NCBI GenBank assembly: GCA_003644295.1
Contig: QNBZ01000018.1
Location: 1 to 11,222 of the forward strand
Length of the DNA: 11,222 nucleotides
From: Planctomycetota bacterium
GTDB lineage: Bacteria; Planctomycetota; Phycisphaerae; Sedimentisphaerales; Anaerobacaceae
Direction of reading: 5' to 3'
A program made the position numbers and the translations under genes. The notes beneath the pieces were generated by a model. It searched no databases and had not been told where the DNA came from. It worked only from the letters and a program-made list of their open reading frames with translations. Shown here piece after piece: positions 1-7,526 of this stretch (positions are counted from its first letter, which is position 1; each line of letters opens with the position of its first letter).

Positions 1-62
1 TAATAAGAAATCATATCGAATTGGCCAAATCCGCCTGAACGCTTACATTTTTTCACTTTAGT

Positions 63-1061
63 TCACTCACTTTTATCCTTTTTGACTTTTTGCCATAGTA
101 AGTCGGTTAATTCTTTTATGCCTTCTCCTGTAACGGCTGAGATTTGGTAAATCTTTTTATTTAACTTTTTTTTCAGCTCCATTACTATCTTTCCGTCTGG
201 GTCAAGGTCAATTTTATTAGCGACAATAACTTCCTCTTTTTGAGCCAAAGCTCTACTGTATTGTTTTAATTCGCTGCGAATCCTATAGTAATTTTCAGCT
301 GGGTCAGAGCCATCAGTAGGCATTATATCAAGAATGTGGGCAATGATTGCAGTTCTTTCTATGTGTTTTAGGAACTCAAAGCCGAGGCCGGCTCCGTTGT
401 GAGCGCCCTCAATTAGGCCGGGGATGTCAGCTAAAACGAATCGGCGGAAGTTGCTTAATTCAACTATGCCAAGCACCGGCTCGGTTGTGGTGAATGGATA
501 ATCGGCGATTTTGGGGCTTGCGGATGAGCAGCGGGATATGAGCGTGCTTTTGCCGGCGTTAGGCATACCAACCAGCCCGACATCAGCGATGAGTTTCAGT
601 TCGAGCCGAATGTTTCTTTCCTGGCCCTTCCCGCCGGGTGTGGTGGTTCTTGGCGTCTGATTGGTTGGTGTTGCGAAGGCCTTATTACCCTTTCCGCCTT
701 TTCCGCCGCGGCAAATGCGCACTTTCATATTGAGCTTGCTCATATCTTTTAGCAGCAGGTTCAGGTCGGTGTCATAGATGAGCGTACCAGGAGGGACATC
801 AATTATCAGGTCTTGGCCGTTTGCACCGTACTTGTTTGCTCCTTCGCCGGGCCGGCCGTTTTGAGCGCGCCAGTGATGTTTGCCGGCGAAATCCATTAAC
901 GTATTGAGATTTTCGACTGTCCGGAAATATACGTCTCCGCCTCTTCCGCCATTGCCGCCGTCAGGGCCGCCTTTAGGAATGAATTTTTCCCTGCGGAAAC
1001 TTAGGCAGCCGTTGCCGCCATCACCGGCTTTGACGTAGATTTTTGCCTCGTCAATAAACAT
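63..1061 (-). CDS. obg: Obg/CgtA-family ribosome-associated GTPase
   Basis: A GTPase that acts in assembly of the large ribosomal subunit. The 332-residue protein has the glycine-rich Obg fold at about residues 1-158 (for example KAGDGGNGC at 11-19 and repeated GG-containing loops at 31-42 and 119-125). The G domain follows: P-loop GMPNAGKST at 165-173, switch I YPFTTTEP at 188-195, DIPGLIEGA at 212-220, NKID at 282-285 and SAV at 308-310. There is no C-terminal OCT extension, so it is the short two-domain form. The ATG at 1061 gives the canonical N-terminus MFIDEAKI; the Shine-Dalgarno is weak. It lies downstream of rpmA as in many bacteria, but a strong hairpin terminator separates the two and I see no clear promoter in the 44 bp between terminator and start. 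Expression may therefore depend on read-through. Confidence 0.98.
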   Translation of the reverse strand: MFIDEAKIYVKAGDGGNGCLSFRREKFIPKGGPDGGNGGRGGDVYFRTVENLNTLMDFAGKHHWRAQNGRPGEGANKYGANGQDLIIDVPPGTLIYDTDLNLLLKDMSKLNMKVRICRGGKGGKGNKAFATPTNQTPRTTTPGGKGQERNIRLELKLIADVGLVGMPNAGKSTLISRCSSASPKIADYPFTTTEPVLGIVELSNFRRFVLADIPGLIEGAHNGAGLGFEFLKHIERTAIIAHILDIMPTDGSDPAENYYRIRSELKQYSRALAQKEEVIVANKIDLDPDGKIVMELKKKLNKKIYQISAVTGEGIKELTDLLWQKVKKDKSE

Positions 1062-1105
1062 TTCTCGATGCTTGATTCTGCTCGCTCGATACTCGTATTG
1101 TGTAT

Positions 1106-1137
1106 AAAAAAAGGATGGTTCAAAACCATCCTTTTTT
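1106..1137 (-). terminator. Intrinsic terminator between rpmA and obg
   Basis: A perfect 8-bp stem (GGATGGTT at 1113-1120 with AACCATCC at 1124-1131) encloses a 3-nt loop. It is flanked by seven A on the left and six T on the right, so on the minus strand it reads as hairpin plus U-tract directly after rpmA. The arrangement is symmetric and could act in both directions. It probably ends most rpmA transcripts and attenuates transcription into obg. Confidence 0.9.
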
Positions 1138-1158
1138 GTTAATTGTTTTCAGCTTTTA

Positions 1159-1392
1159 TCAGACAACGTGGACTTTTCGGCCATTGAAACGGATTTTTCC
1201 GTCTGCGGTGGCGAACAATGTGTAGTCCCTTCCCATACCGACATTCGAGCCGGGAAAGAATTTTGTTCCGCACTGACGAATGATAATCGCTCCTGCCTTC
1301 GCCGACTGGCCGGCAAACAGTTTTACGCCCCTGTACTTCGGATTGCTGTCTCTGCCGTTCCTTGAAGAACCCTGTCCTTTTTTATGTGCCAT
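1159..1392 (-). CDS. rpmA: 50S ribosomal protein L27
   Basis: L27 sits near the peptidyl-transferase centre of the large subunit. The 77-residue protein opens with the diagnostic MAHKKG...SSRNGRDS block. It then carries GVKLFAGQSAKAGAIIIRQCGTKF (about residues 22-45, paraphrasing the family's central block), followed by NVGMGRDYTLFATADGKIRF. It has no Firmicute-type cleaved N-terminal extension and is a few residues shorter at the C-terminus than the roughly 85-residue E. coli protein. An AAGGT Shine-Dalgarno lies about 10 nt before the ATG. The usual upstream partner rplU (L21) is absent; a TlpA-like gene is there instead, and rpmA has its own promoter. Confidence 0.98.
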   Translation of the reverse strand: MAHKKGQGSSRNGRDSNPKYRGVKLFAGQSAKAGAIIIRQCGTKFFPGSNVGMGRDYTLFATADGKIRFNGRKVHVV

Positions 1393-1450
1393 AATCTCGT
1401 ACCTTGTATTTCACTTTTTACTTAACACAACACATTACGATTCATAGTTG

Positions 1451-1479
1451 ATTATAAGCGCTGCATTCGGCGTTGTCCA
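1451..1479 (-). promoter_or_regulatory. Sigma70-type promoter for rpmA
   Basis: Reading the minus strand, TGGACA (1479-1474, 5 of 6 matches to TTGACA) is followed by a 17-bp spacer and a perfect TATAAT (1456-1451). This lies about 60 bp before the rpmA ATG. It explains how rpmA is transcribed independently of the upstream TlpA-like gene. Confidence 0.8.
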
Positions 1480-1487
1480 GAAAATTC

Positions 1488-1500
1488 TGTAGAATCTACA
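1488..1500 (-). terminator. Weak hairpin after the TlpA-like gene, possible terminator
   Basis: TGTAG and CTACA pair perfectly around a 3-nt loop. On the minus strand the hairpin is followed by GAATTTT, so a weak terminator after the TlpA-like gene is possible. The stem is only 5 bp and the T-tract is poor, so this is tentative. Confidence 0.25.
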
Positions 1501-1517
1501 ATTGGTACAATTTTGCT

Positions 1518-2186
1518 TTATTCAGCCCGTAGTATAGCTTTGATTTCGCCTAATGAGAGCATCCCTTCGGTCGCAAATTTTATTTTGCCCTGCTTGTCGA
1601 TAAAAAAGGAGCAGGGGATTGCTGATATTCGGCTGAAAGGGGACGGCATCGTGCCGGCATCAGCGCAAAAGACCGTGTAGTTGATTTTGTTTTGTTTAGC
1701 AAAATTTTTGACTGTTTCGGCTGTTTCATAAGGCCTTGCGGCTATGTAAGAGATAGCAAGTATTGCCAAGTTGTCTTCGCTGATGATGTTTCGCAATGCG
1801 ATTAGATGCGGAACTTCCGAGTGGCAGGGCCTGCACCACGTTGCCCAGAAAACAATCAACACATTTTTGCCGCGGTAATCGCTTAAACTGTGCTTTTTGC
1901 CGTTGATATCGGTCAGGGTAAAGTCCGGCGCCTTTTGGCCGAACCAATAGCTGTGAACGGGCCGCCAGGTTCTTGCGGCCCTGATGATATCGTTCAAGGT
2001 TGGTTTATAACTGGTGGGGGCTTCGGCGATGGGTTCAGGTAACGAATGTTCGTGATTGTGAAAGTCTGTCTGAAACTGTGGGGTGGGTTTATGGATTGCC
2101 ACCCTCCAGATTAGTATACCAACAAGTATAATTGCAGAGACAAAAATTGCCAGGGTGACGATAGTTTTTTTCTGCTTCTCAAGCAT
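1518..2186 (-). CDS. Membrane-anchored TlpA/ResA-like thioredoxin-fold protein
   Basis: Probably an extracytoplasmic thiol-disulfide oxidoreductase. From the chosen start it has 222 residues: a short basic N-terminus, one membrane anchor at about 9-30, a linker, then an AhpC/TSA-Redoxin-type thioredoxin fold from about residue 84 (APDFTLTDINGKKHSL). The active site is FWATWCRPC with Cys118 and Cys121, and the cis-proline loop is AIPCSFFID with Pro191. A cysteine (Cys192) directly follows the cis-proline, where TlpA/ResA-like proteins usually have Thr or a small residue. The ATG at 2186 is preferred over the in-frame ATG at 2225: it has an AGGAAGA Shine-Dalgarno about 7 nt upstream, and a TATAAT box overlaps the 2225 codon. 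The substrate is unknown; cytochrome maturation or general thiol reduction are family possibilities. Confidence 0.9.
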   Translation of the reverse strand: MLEKQKKTIVTLAIFVSAIILVGILIWRVAIHKPTPQFQTDFHNHEHSLPEPIAEAPTSYKPTLNDIIRAARTWRPVHSYWFGQKAPDFTLTDINGKKHSLSDYRGKNVLIVFWATWCRPCHSEVPHLIALRNIISEDNLAILAISYIAARPYETAETVKNFAKQNKINYTVFCADAGTMPSPFSRISAIPCSFFIDKQGKIKFATEGMLSLGEIKAILRAE

Positions 2187-2223
2187 TTTATATTCTTCCT
2201 GTATTTGTCTGTGAGCAATGTTC

Positions 2224-2252
2224 ATTATATCGCAGTTGAACTGTTACATCAA
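2224..2252 (-). promoter_or_regulatory. Promoter for the TlpA-like gene
   Basis: On the minus strand TTGATG (2252-2247), a 17-bp spacer and a perfect TATAAT (2229-2224) form a sigma70-type promoter. Transcription would begin near 2216, leaving a leader of roughly 30 nt before the ATG at 2186. The -10 box overlaps the alternative ATG at 2225, which argues against that start. Confidence 0.7.
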
Positions 2253-2298
2253 AGATTATATCAAGAAATTCTTGCTTTACAGCAGCGTTGGAAATCGT

Positions 2299-2326
2299 TT
2301 GACAAAACAGATTTTAAGATTAACAT
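2299..2326 (+). promoter_or_regulatory. Promoter for the antiporter run
   Basis: A perfect TTGACA at 2299-2304, a 16-bp spacer and TAACAT at 2321-2326 (4 of 6 matches to TATAAT) lie about 30 bp before the first antiporter ATG. An AAAGGGAG Shine-Dalgarno follows at 2341-2348. It is divergent from, and does not overlap, the promoter of the TlpA-like gene. Confidence 0.6.
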
Positions 2327-2357
2327 AAGTGTCAAAATCTAAAGGGAGTTTATTGTA

Positions 2358-4010
2358 ATGGAGATGTTATTTTTTGTTGCGATAGCCATCATTTTTGGTT
2401 TTATCGGCGGTAAGCTCGTCCATCTACTCAAGTTGCCAGGCGTTGTTGGTTATTTGCTCGCCGGGCTTATATTAGGGCCATCATTTCTAAACGTTTTTAG
2501 TTTGCCGTTATTGGATAAGCTCGAAGTGTTTACCGGCTTCGCCTTATCTCTGATAGCGTTCATAATCGGCAGCGAAATGAAGCTAAACACTTTTAAGGAA
2601 ATGGGCAAAGGCATCGGAGTTATTACACTTTTGGAGTCATTCGGAGCTTTTGCGCTTGTGGCTTCCGGCGTGTATCTTTTGACGCACAAATTGTACTTCG
2701 CTTTGGTATTCGGGGCTATGGCGCCGGCCTCGGCGCCGGCAGGCACTGTGGCGGTATTGCAAGAATATAAGGCAAAGGGACGCTTGACAAGCGCTCTTTA
2801 TGCAGTGGTGGGCCTGGATGATGGATTGGCCATAATGATATTTGCACTTGCTATTGCATTAGCAAAACTTTCCTTAACCGGTGAGGAAATTTCTACTGTA
2901 AGCGTTTTGAGAGGGCCGGTCGTTGAGATATTTGGCTCAGTCGCCCTTGGCGCCGTGGTGGGCGTCATTACCGGATATTGCTGTCGAAAAATACCCAGAG
3001 AGGATGGTATATTAGCCGTGTCCCTTGGAAGTGTTATGATATGTGCAGGCATAGCGAATTATTTACACTTTTCGCTTATTCTGGCAAATCTGACTTTGGG
3101 AATGGTGTTTGTTAATCTATTTTCCGCATCAAATCGAAAAGCATATCGGGCAGTACAGTCTATTTCTTTGCCCATATATATAATTTTTTTTTTCGTAGCC
3201 GGCGCCAGTTTGCAGATTAAGCTCCTGCCGGCTATGGGAATTTTGGGCCTGGTATATGTGGTGTGCAGGATAGTCGGCCTGATTGGCGGGGCTTTCTTGG
3301 GGGCTACGTTATCGAAGCAAAACTCAATTATTCGTAAGTATCTTGGACTGGGGATTCTTTCTCAGGCCGGCGTGGCGATAGGGCTTGCTGTTCTTGCCGC
3401 CGGGGAGTTAGAGCCACTTGGAAAGGCAGGAGAGATTTTGGCCGTGGCGGTGGTTAATACTATCGCAGCCACTACCATTCTATTTGAAATAATCGGGCCC
3501 ATTGGAACCAGGTTTGCCATTTCCAAAGCGGGAGAAGTAGGCGTTAATATAACGGAGGAAGACCTTATCGAAACTTACAATGTTGCCGACGTGATGGACA
3601 CAGAATCACCGGTTATTCCGGCAGGTGCGCTCTTGAGTGATATTATCAAGGTGGTCAGCAACACAGACAACTTTTATTATTCCGTTGTCGATAATGATAA
3701 AAAGCTAATCGGAGCCATTACATTGGATGGTATCAGAAAAACCTTTACAATACAGGAGCTAAACGATTGGCTGGTTGCGCTTGACATTATGGAACCGATT
3801 GTTGCGAGTATAACACCTGATATAGCATTGGCAGAAGCGCTTGATAAAATGAAACGGCTTGATATAGAATATCTGCCGGTTGTAGATTCAAATCGCAACG
3901 ATGAGTTAATCGGCGTACTGAATACTCGTGCTGTTCATCGCCGGCTCAGCGCAGAAATTCTGAATAAGCAGCGACAGGCGGATATCGCATACGGCCTTCA
4001 GCCAGCTTAA
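2358..4010 (+). CDS. Na+/H+-exchanger-family (CPA-type) membrane protein with CBS pair, copy 1 of 3
   Basis: Predicted monovalent cation:proton antiporter of the inner membrane. Residues 1 to about 390 form about 12 hydrophobic segments with Na+/H+-exchanger landmarks: the paired-Asp motif GLDDGLA (Asp154-Asp155), a TM4-like segment MAPASAPAG (121-129), an acidic residue ending TM3 (IGSEMK, Glu73), and SQAGVAIGL at 335-343. A linker AGEVGVNITEEDLIETY leads into two CBS domains at about 409-465 and 476-530. There is no TrkA-N/RCK nucleotide-binding domain. The CBS domains lack the usual G-h-h-T/S-x-x-D ribose-binding pattern (GAITLDG here), so the ligand is uncertain. The start has a good Shine-Dalgarno. 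Codons for residues 276-279 contain an unbroken run of ten T (3184-3193). Ion specificity cannot be read from the sequence. Confidence 0.93.
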   Translation: MEMLFFVAIAIIFGFIGGKLVHLLKLPGVVGYLLAGLILGPSFLNVFSLPLLDKLEVFTGFALSLIAFIIGSEMKLNTFKEMGKGIGVITLLESFGAFALVASGVYLLTHKLYFALVFGAMAPASAPAGTVAVLQEYKAKGRLTSALYAVVGLDDGLAIMIFALAIALAKLSLTGEEISTVSVLRGPVVEIFGSVALGAVVGVITGYCCRKIPREDGILAVSLGSVMICAGIANYLHFSLILANLTLGMVFVNLFSASNRKAYRAVQSISLPIYIIFFFVAGASLQIKLLPAMGILGLVYVVCRIVGLIGGAFLGATLSKQNSIIRKYLGLGILSQAGVAIGLAVLAAGELEPLGKAGEILAVAVVNTIAATTILFEIIGPIGTRFAISKAGEVGVNITEEDLIETYNVADVMDTESPVIPAGALLSDIIKVVSNTDNFYYSVVDNDKKLIGAITLDGIRKTFTIQELNDWLVALDIMEPIVASITPDIALAEALDKMKRLDIEYLPVVDSNRNDELIGVLNTRAVHRRLSAEILNKQRQADIAYGLQPA

Positions 4011-4043
4011 TTCACGTTTTGTTTATTTGAAGAAGTTAAACTT

Positions 4044-5741
4044 ATGATGAGTACAATTGCCAATTCGCATCTAACTAATACCTGGCACTTAAATTTTCTA
4101 TTATTGTTAGGTATTGCCATATTTGGCGGCACTATTGGGGCAAGGTTGTTCCGCAAGCTGCATTTTCCGCAGTTAATCGGCTACATAATTGTCGGACTGA
4201 TTGTCGGGGAAAGCGGACTGAAGCTCATTTCTGAACAGGTTGTGAGTTCTCTTGACCCACTTAGCTACTTTGCACTGGGCGTTATTGGTTTTATGATTGG
4301 CGGTGAGCTTCGGTACGATATTTTCAAAAAATACGGCAAACAGTTCATTGCAATATTACTTGCTGAAGGCATCGCAGCATTTCTGCTTGTCGGGGCCGGC
4401 AGTTTTCTATTGGCCTATGTCTTTACAGGAAATCTGAAACTGGCTGTTGCTCTGGGAGTTGTTCTTGGTGCGATTTCATCTGCGACCGACCCTGCTTCCA
4501 CAATTGAGGTGTTATGGGAATACAAGACTCGCGGCCCACTTACAACAACAGCGATAGCAATTGTTGCGCTTGATGACGCATTGGCGCTGAGTTTATATGC
4601 CTTTGGAACCAGTGTAGCTGGTATCCTGACCGGACATCGGGGAGCCGGCCCGGCGGCAGCAGTTGGCTCGGCAGTCTACGAGTTGGGCCTCGCTTTATTA
4701 GTTGGGTTCACAGGCGGGCTGGTACTTAAAGTGATTCTTACGAAAATACGTGACGGAGAGACCGCACTGGCGTTTGCGATAGGTGCAATTCTTCTGACAA
4801 TCGGGCTTTCAATTACGCTGGGTTTGGATGTGATTTTGTCATCAATGGCGTTGGGGCTGACGTTGGTCAACATTTCTCCAAGGCAGAGTAAGGAAACCTT
4901 CGAGGTGGTAAAAAAGTTCTCTCCGCCGATTTACATATTGTTTTTTGTTTTTGTCGGAGCACGACTTAAACTCGAAAGTATGTCGTATCTGGCATGGTCG
5001 TTGGCTGTTGCGTATATACTCGGTCGCAGCGCAGGCAAAATCAGCGGAGCGTATTTGGGGGCGAAATGGTCAAAAGCCAGGAAGGCAATCGGGAAGTATC
5101 TTGGTTTGTGCCTGTTCGCACAGGGGGGAGTGGCAATCGGGTTAAGTATCATAGCAAGCCAAAAGTTCGACAGCAGTATCAGTTCAATTGTCATTTTAGT
5201 TGTTGCCGCCACGACCATCATTGTACAGCTGGTTGGGCCGCTCTTTATTAAATCGGGAGTGAAGAAGGCCGGCGAAATAGGTATGAATGTTACGGAAGAA
5301 GACCTGATAAAAACCTACAGCGTCGCGGATGTGATGGATACCGAAATTCCAGTTATTTATACAGGTATGCCTTTGAGAGAGGTTATTAAAGTGGTCAGCA
5401 ATACCAGTAGTTCTTATTATCCTGTGGTTGACAATGATAAAAAACTGGCAGGCGCTATTACATTGGATGAGATGCGAAACACTTTTGCAACTCAGGAATT
5501 GAATGATTGGCTGGTGGCGCTTGATATTATGGAGCCGATTGTCGCTATGTTGACGCCGGAAACGCAGCTATCGCAAGCGTTAGAGCAGACAAAACGACTT
5601 GATTTGGAATATCTTCCTGTTGTAGCATCAAGCGAAGATGATAAATTTGTCGGTATTTTGGACTGCCGTTCAGTTCGGCGTTCGCTCAGTGCTGAGGTAT
5701 TGTCCAGACAGCAAAAAGCCGATAATATACACACTGCTTAA
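4044..5741 (+). CDS. Na+/H+-exchanger-family (CPA-type) membrane protein with CBS pair, copy 2 of 3
   Basis: Paralogue of the preceding gene, 565 residues, 33 bp downstream. Exchanger domain to about residue 400: TM3 end IGGELRYD (Glu88), TM4 segment SSATDPAST with the T-D-P motif (148-150) typical of many cation/proton antiporters, VALDDALAL with Asp177-Asp178, and QGGVAIGL in the TM10 position. The linker AGEIGMNVTEEDLIKTY joins CBS domains at about 427-483 and 494-548. The second CBS region is very close in protein sequence to copy 1 (shared LNDWLVALDIMEPIVA), yet the DNA differs at many third positions. This indicates old duplication held by selection rather than recent conversion. An AAGAAG Shine-Dalgarno lies about 8 nt before the ATG; the second codon is also ATG, so the start could be one codon later. 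Confidence 0.93.
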   Translation: MMSTIANSHLTNTWHLNFLLLLGIAIFGGTIGARLFRKLHFPQLIGYIIVGLIVGESGLKLISEQVVSSLDPLSYFALGVIGFMIGGELRYDIFKKYGKQFIAILLAEGIAAFLLVGAGSFLLAYVFTGNLKLAVALGVVLGAISSATDPASTIEVLWEYKTRGPLTTTAIAIVALDDALALSLYAFGTSVAGILTGHRGAGPAAAVGSAVYELGLALLVGFTGGLVLKVILTKIRDGETALAFAIGAILLTIGLSITLGLDVILSSMALGLTLVNISPRQSKETFEVVKKFSPPIYILFFVFVGARLKLESMSYLAWSLAVAYILGRSAGKISGAYLGAKWSKARKAIGKYLGLCLFAQGGVAIGLSIIASQKFDSSISSIVILVVAATTIIVQLVGPLFIKSGVKKAGEIGMNVTEEDLIKTYSVADVMDTEIPVIYTGMPLREVIKVVSNTSSSYYPVVDNDKKLAGAITLDEMRNTFATQELNDWLVALDIMEPIVAMLTPETQLSQALEQTKRLDLEYLPVVASSEDDKFVGILDCRSVRRSLSAEVLSRQQKADNIHTA

Positions 5742-5779
5742 TTTGCCTGATATGCAGGAGTTTCTAAAACGAGAGCATT

Positions 5780-7480
5780 ATGATTCATTCGTTTGTTTGC
5801 GCAAGCTCTGATGTAATCGGCCATCTGAATTTGGTTTTGTTATTCGGGCTGATTGTATTAGGTGGTACGTTTGGTGCACGTCTTTTTCAAAAGTTCCACA
5901 TTCCACAGGTTGTCGGCTGTATCGTTGTCGGAATACTTTTGGGTGATTGTTTTAAGTTGATAACTCCAGCAACTGTTGACACCCTCAAACCTTTCACAAT
6001 GTTCGCATTAGGTATGATAGGTTTTATGATTGGTAGTGGACTGCGCGGAGATGTGTTCAGGAAATATGGAAAACAATTTTTTATCATTCTTCTCTCTGAA
6101 GGCATAGGAGCTTTTCTGTTGGTGATGGTTGGCACATCACTGGTGGTATGGTTTGTTACTGGTAATCTGTCCATTTCAATTGCGGTGGGGCTTGTGCTTG
6201 GCGCAATCGCCTCAGCCACTGCGCCGGCAGCGACAGTAAATGTTTTGTGGGAATATAAGACAAGAGGCCCTCTTACAGCGACAATACTTGCTATTGTTGC
6301 ACTTGATGATGCTCTTGCTCTTTTGCTTTACCGCGGCGCAGCTACAGGAGCAAAAGCTCTTTGCGGTGCAGGACACAATTCTGTTGTTGCCGCTACACTT
6401 GCCCTGCTTGGTGAAATTGTTGGTGCGATAGCTTTGGGATTCCTGATGGGAGTGTTGCTTTACTATCTCTTAAAATTTGTCAAAGCCGATGATAAAATTC
6501 TGGAATTTGCGATTAGCTGCCTTTTACTTGTTGTCGGCATCTCGATGATACCGAGTATCGACCCTATTTTGTCCGCTATGACGCTTGGTATAACAATTGC
6601 CAATATGATGCCTCGCCGGAGCAAAGGCGTTTTTGAGCTTGTCGAGAAATTTTCTCCGCCGATATACACTTCGTTTTTTGTGTTGGCTGGAGCTCATATC
6701 GAATTTGCTAAGTTAGTTCCCTGGGTAATCATTATGATATTAGTATATATATTCTGCAGGGTAACGGGTAAGATAGTTGGCTCGTGGTTTGGTGCCAGCC
6801 GTTCGAGAGCACCGGCTACGGTTCGCAAATATCTGGGAATTTGCCTGTTGCCTCAGGCCGGCGTGGCTATCGGCCTTGCTATTTTGGCTGGTCATCAGTT
6901 TGATGCGGAACTTGGTAAAATCATTATTATGGTTGTTATGACAGCGACATTTTTGATGGAAATAATCGGGCCAATGTTAGTCAAGGTTGGTGTTAAAAAA
7001 GCAGGCGAAGTGGGTCTCAATATTACCGAAGAAGACCTGATAAAAACGTACACAGTCAAAGATGTTATGGATGCTAAGCCGACGAGCATTGCACAGGATT
7101 TACCGTTGCATCAGATTCTTGAGGTCTTTGGTACTTCTGATAGTGTGTATTATCCGGTTATTGACGGTCAATCTCGAATCATAGGAATAATCACTATCGC
7201 CGGTATTAAAGAGATGTTCGCTAATCAAGACGCTGCAGCATGGCTGCTGGCCTGCGATGTGGCTGAGCCGATGCTGGATAAGACGACGCCGAACAAACCG
7301 CTTGAAGAGGCGATGGAGCGGATGAGGAACTATAATCTGGAGAATATGCCTGTAGTAGCAGGCGAAGATGATGACAAACTTGTCGGCGTTCTGGACTACC
7401 GGATGGTGAACCGCAAAATAAGCGCTGAAGTTCTGCACAGGCGTAAAATGGCAGATGGAACAACATTGGCAGTGGGTTAA
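5780..7480 (+). CDS. Na+/H+-exchanger-family (CPA-type) membrane protein with CBS pair, copy 3 of 3
   Basis: Third paralogue, 566 residues, 38 bp after copy 2. It shares the exchanger core: LALDD-type motif VALDDALAL (Asp176-Asp177), PQAGVAIGL in the TM10 position, and the linker AGEVGLNITEEDLIKTY into CBS domains at about 426-482 and 493-547. It departs from copy 2 at two telling places: the TM3 end reads IGSGLRGD, with Gly where copies 1 and 2 have Glu, and TM4 reads SATAPAAT, with Ala where copy 2 has the T-D-P aspartate. Its CBS pair is also the most divergent. It may have different ion or regulatory properties, or serve as a partner subunit; this is inference. A GAGAG sequence about 6 nt before the ATG is the nearest Shine-Dalgarno candidate. 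Confidence 0.93.
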   Translation: MIHSFVCASSDVIGHLNLVLLFGLIVLGGTFGARLFQKFHIPQVVGCIVVGILLGDCFKLITPATVDTLKPFTMFALGMIGFMIGSGLRGDVFRKYGKQFFIILLSEGIGAFLLVMVGTSLVVWFVTGNLSISIAVGLVLGAIASATAPAATVNVLWEYKTRGPLTATILAIVALDDALALLLYRGAATGAKALCGAGHNSVVAATLALLGEIVGAIALGFLMGVLLYYLLKFVKADDKILEFAISCLLLVVGISMIPSIDPILSAMTLGITIANMMPRRSKGVFELVEKFSPPIYTSFFVLAGAHIEFAKLVPWVIIMILVYIFCRVTGKIVGSWFGASRSRAPATVRKYLGICLLPQAGVAIGLAILAGHQFDAELGKIIIMVVMTATFLMEIIGPMLVKVGVKKAGEVGLNITEEDLIKTYTVKDVMDAKPTSIAQDLPLHQILEVFGTSDSVYYPVIDGQSRIIGIITIAGIKEMFANQDAAAWLLACDVAEPMLDKTTPNKPLEEAMERMRNYNLENMPVVAGEDDDKLVGVLDYRMVNRKISAEVLHRRKMADGTTLAVG

Positions 7481-7526
7481 ATAGGTTCATAGACTTCAAA
7501 AAACTACGAACAATTAACAACGAACA

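Noticed and set aside
1..62. Possible gene end at the left window edge
   Set aside because: No frame with recognisable sequence and no hairpin; nothing can be supported in these bases.
2187..2225. Longer start for the TlpA-like protein at ATG 2225 (13 extra residues)
   Set aside because: No Shine-Dalgarno precedes it and a TATAAT box with a well-spaced TTGATG overlaps the codon; the ATG at 2186 has AGGAAGA upstream.
3520..4010. TrkA-N/RCK (KefC-like) nucleotide-binding domain at the antiporter C-terminus
   Set aside because: No Rossmann GxGxxG motif; the region reads as two CBS domains.
3577..5560. Recent gene conversion between antiporter copies 1 and 2 in the CBS region
   Set aside because: Protein identity is high but third codon positions differ throughout, which fits old duplication with purifying selection.
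2358..7480. Several long antisense frames opposite the antiporters (for example 5887-6219 and 7100-7438, minus strand)
   Set aside because: They lie wholly within clear genes, show no family motifs and have composition expected from reverse-reading membrane-protein codons.
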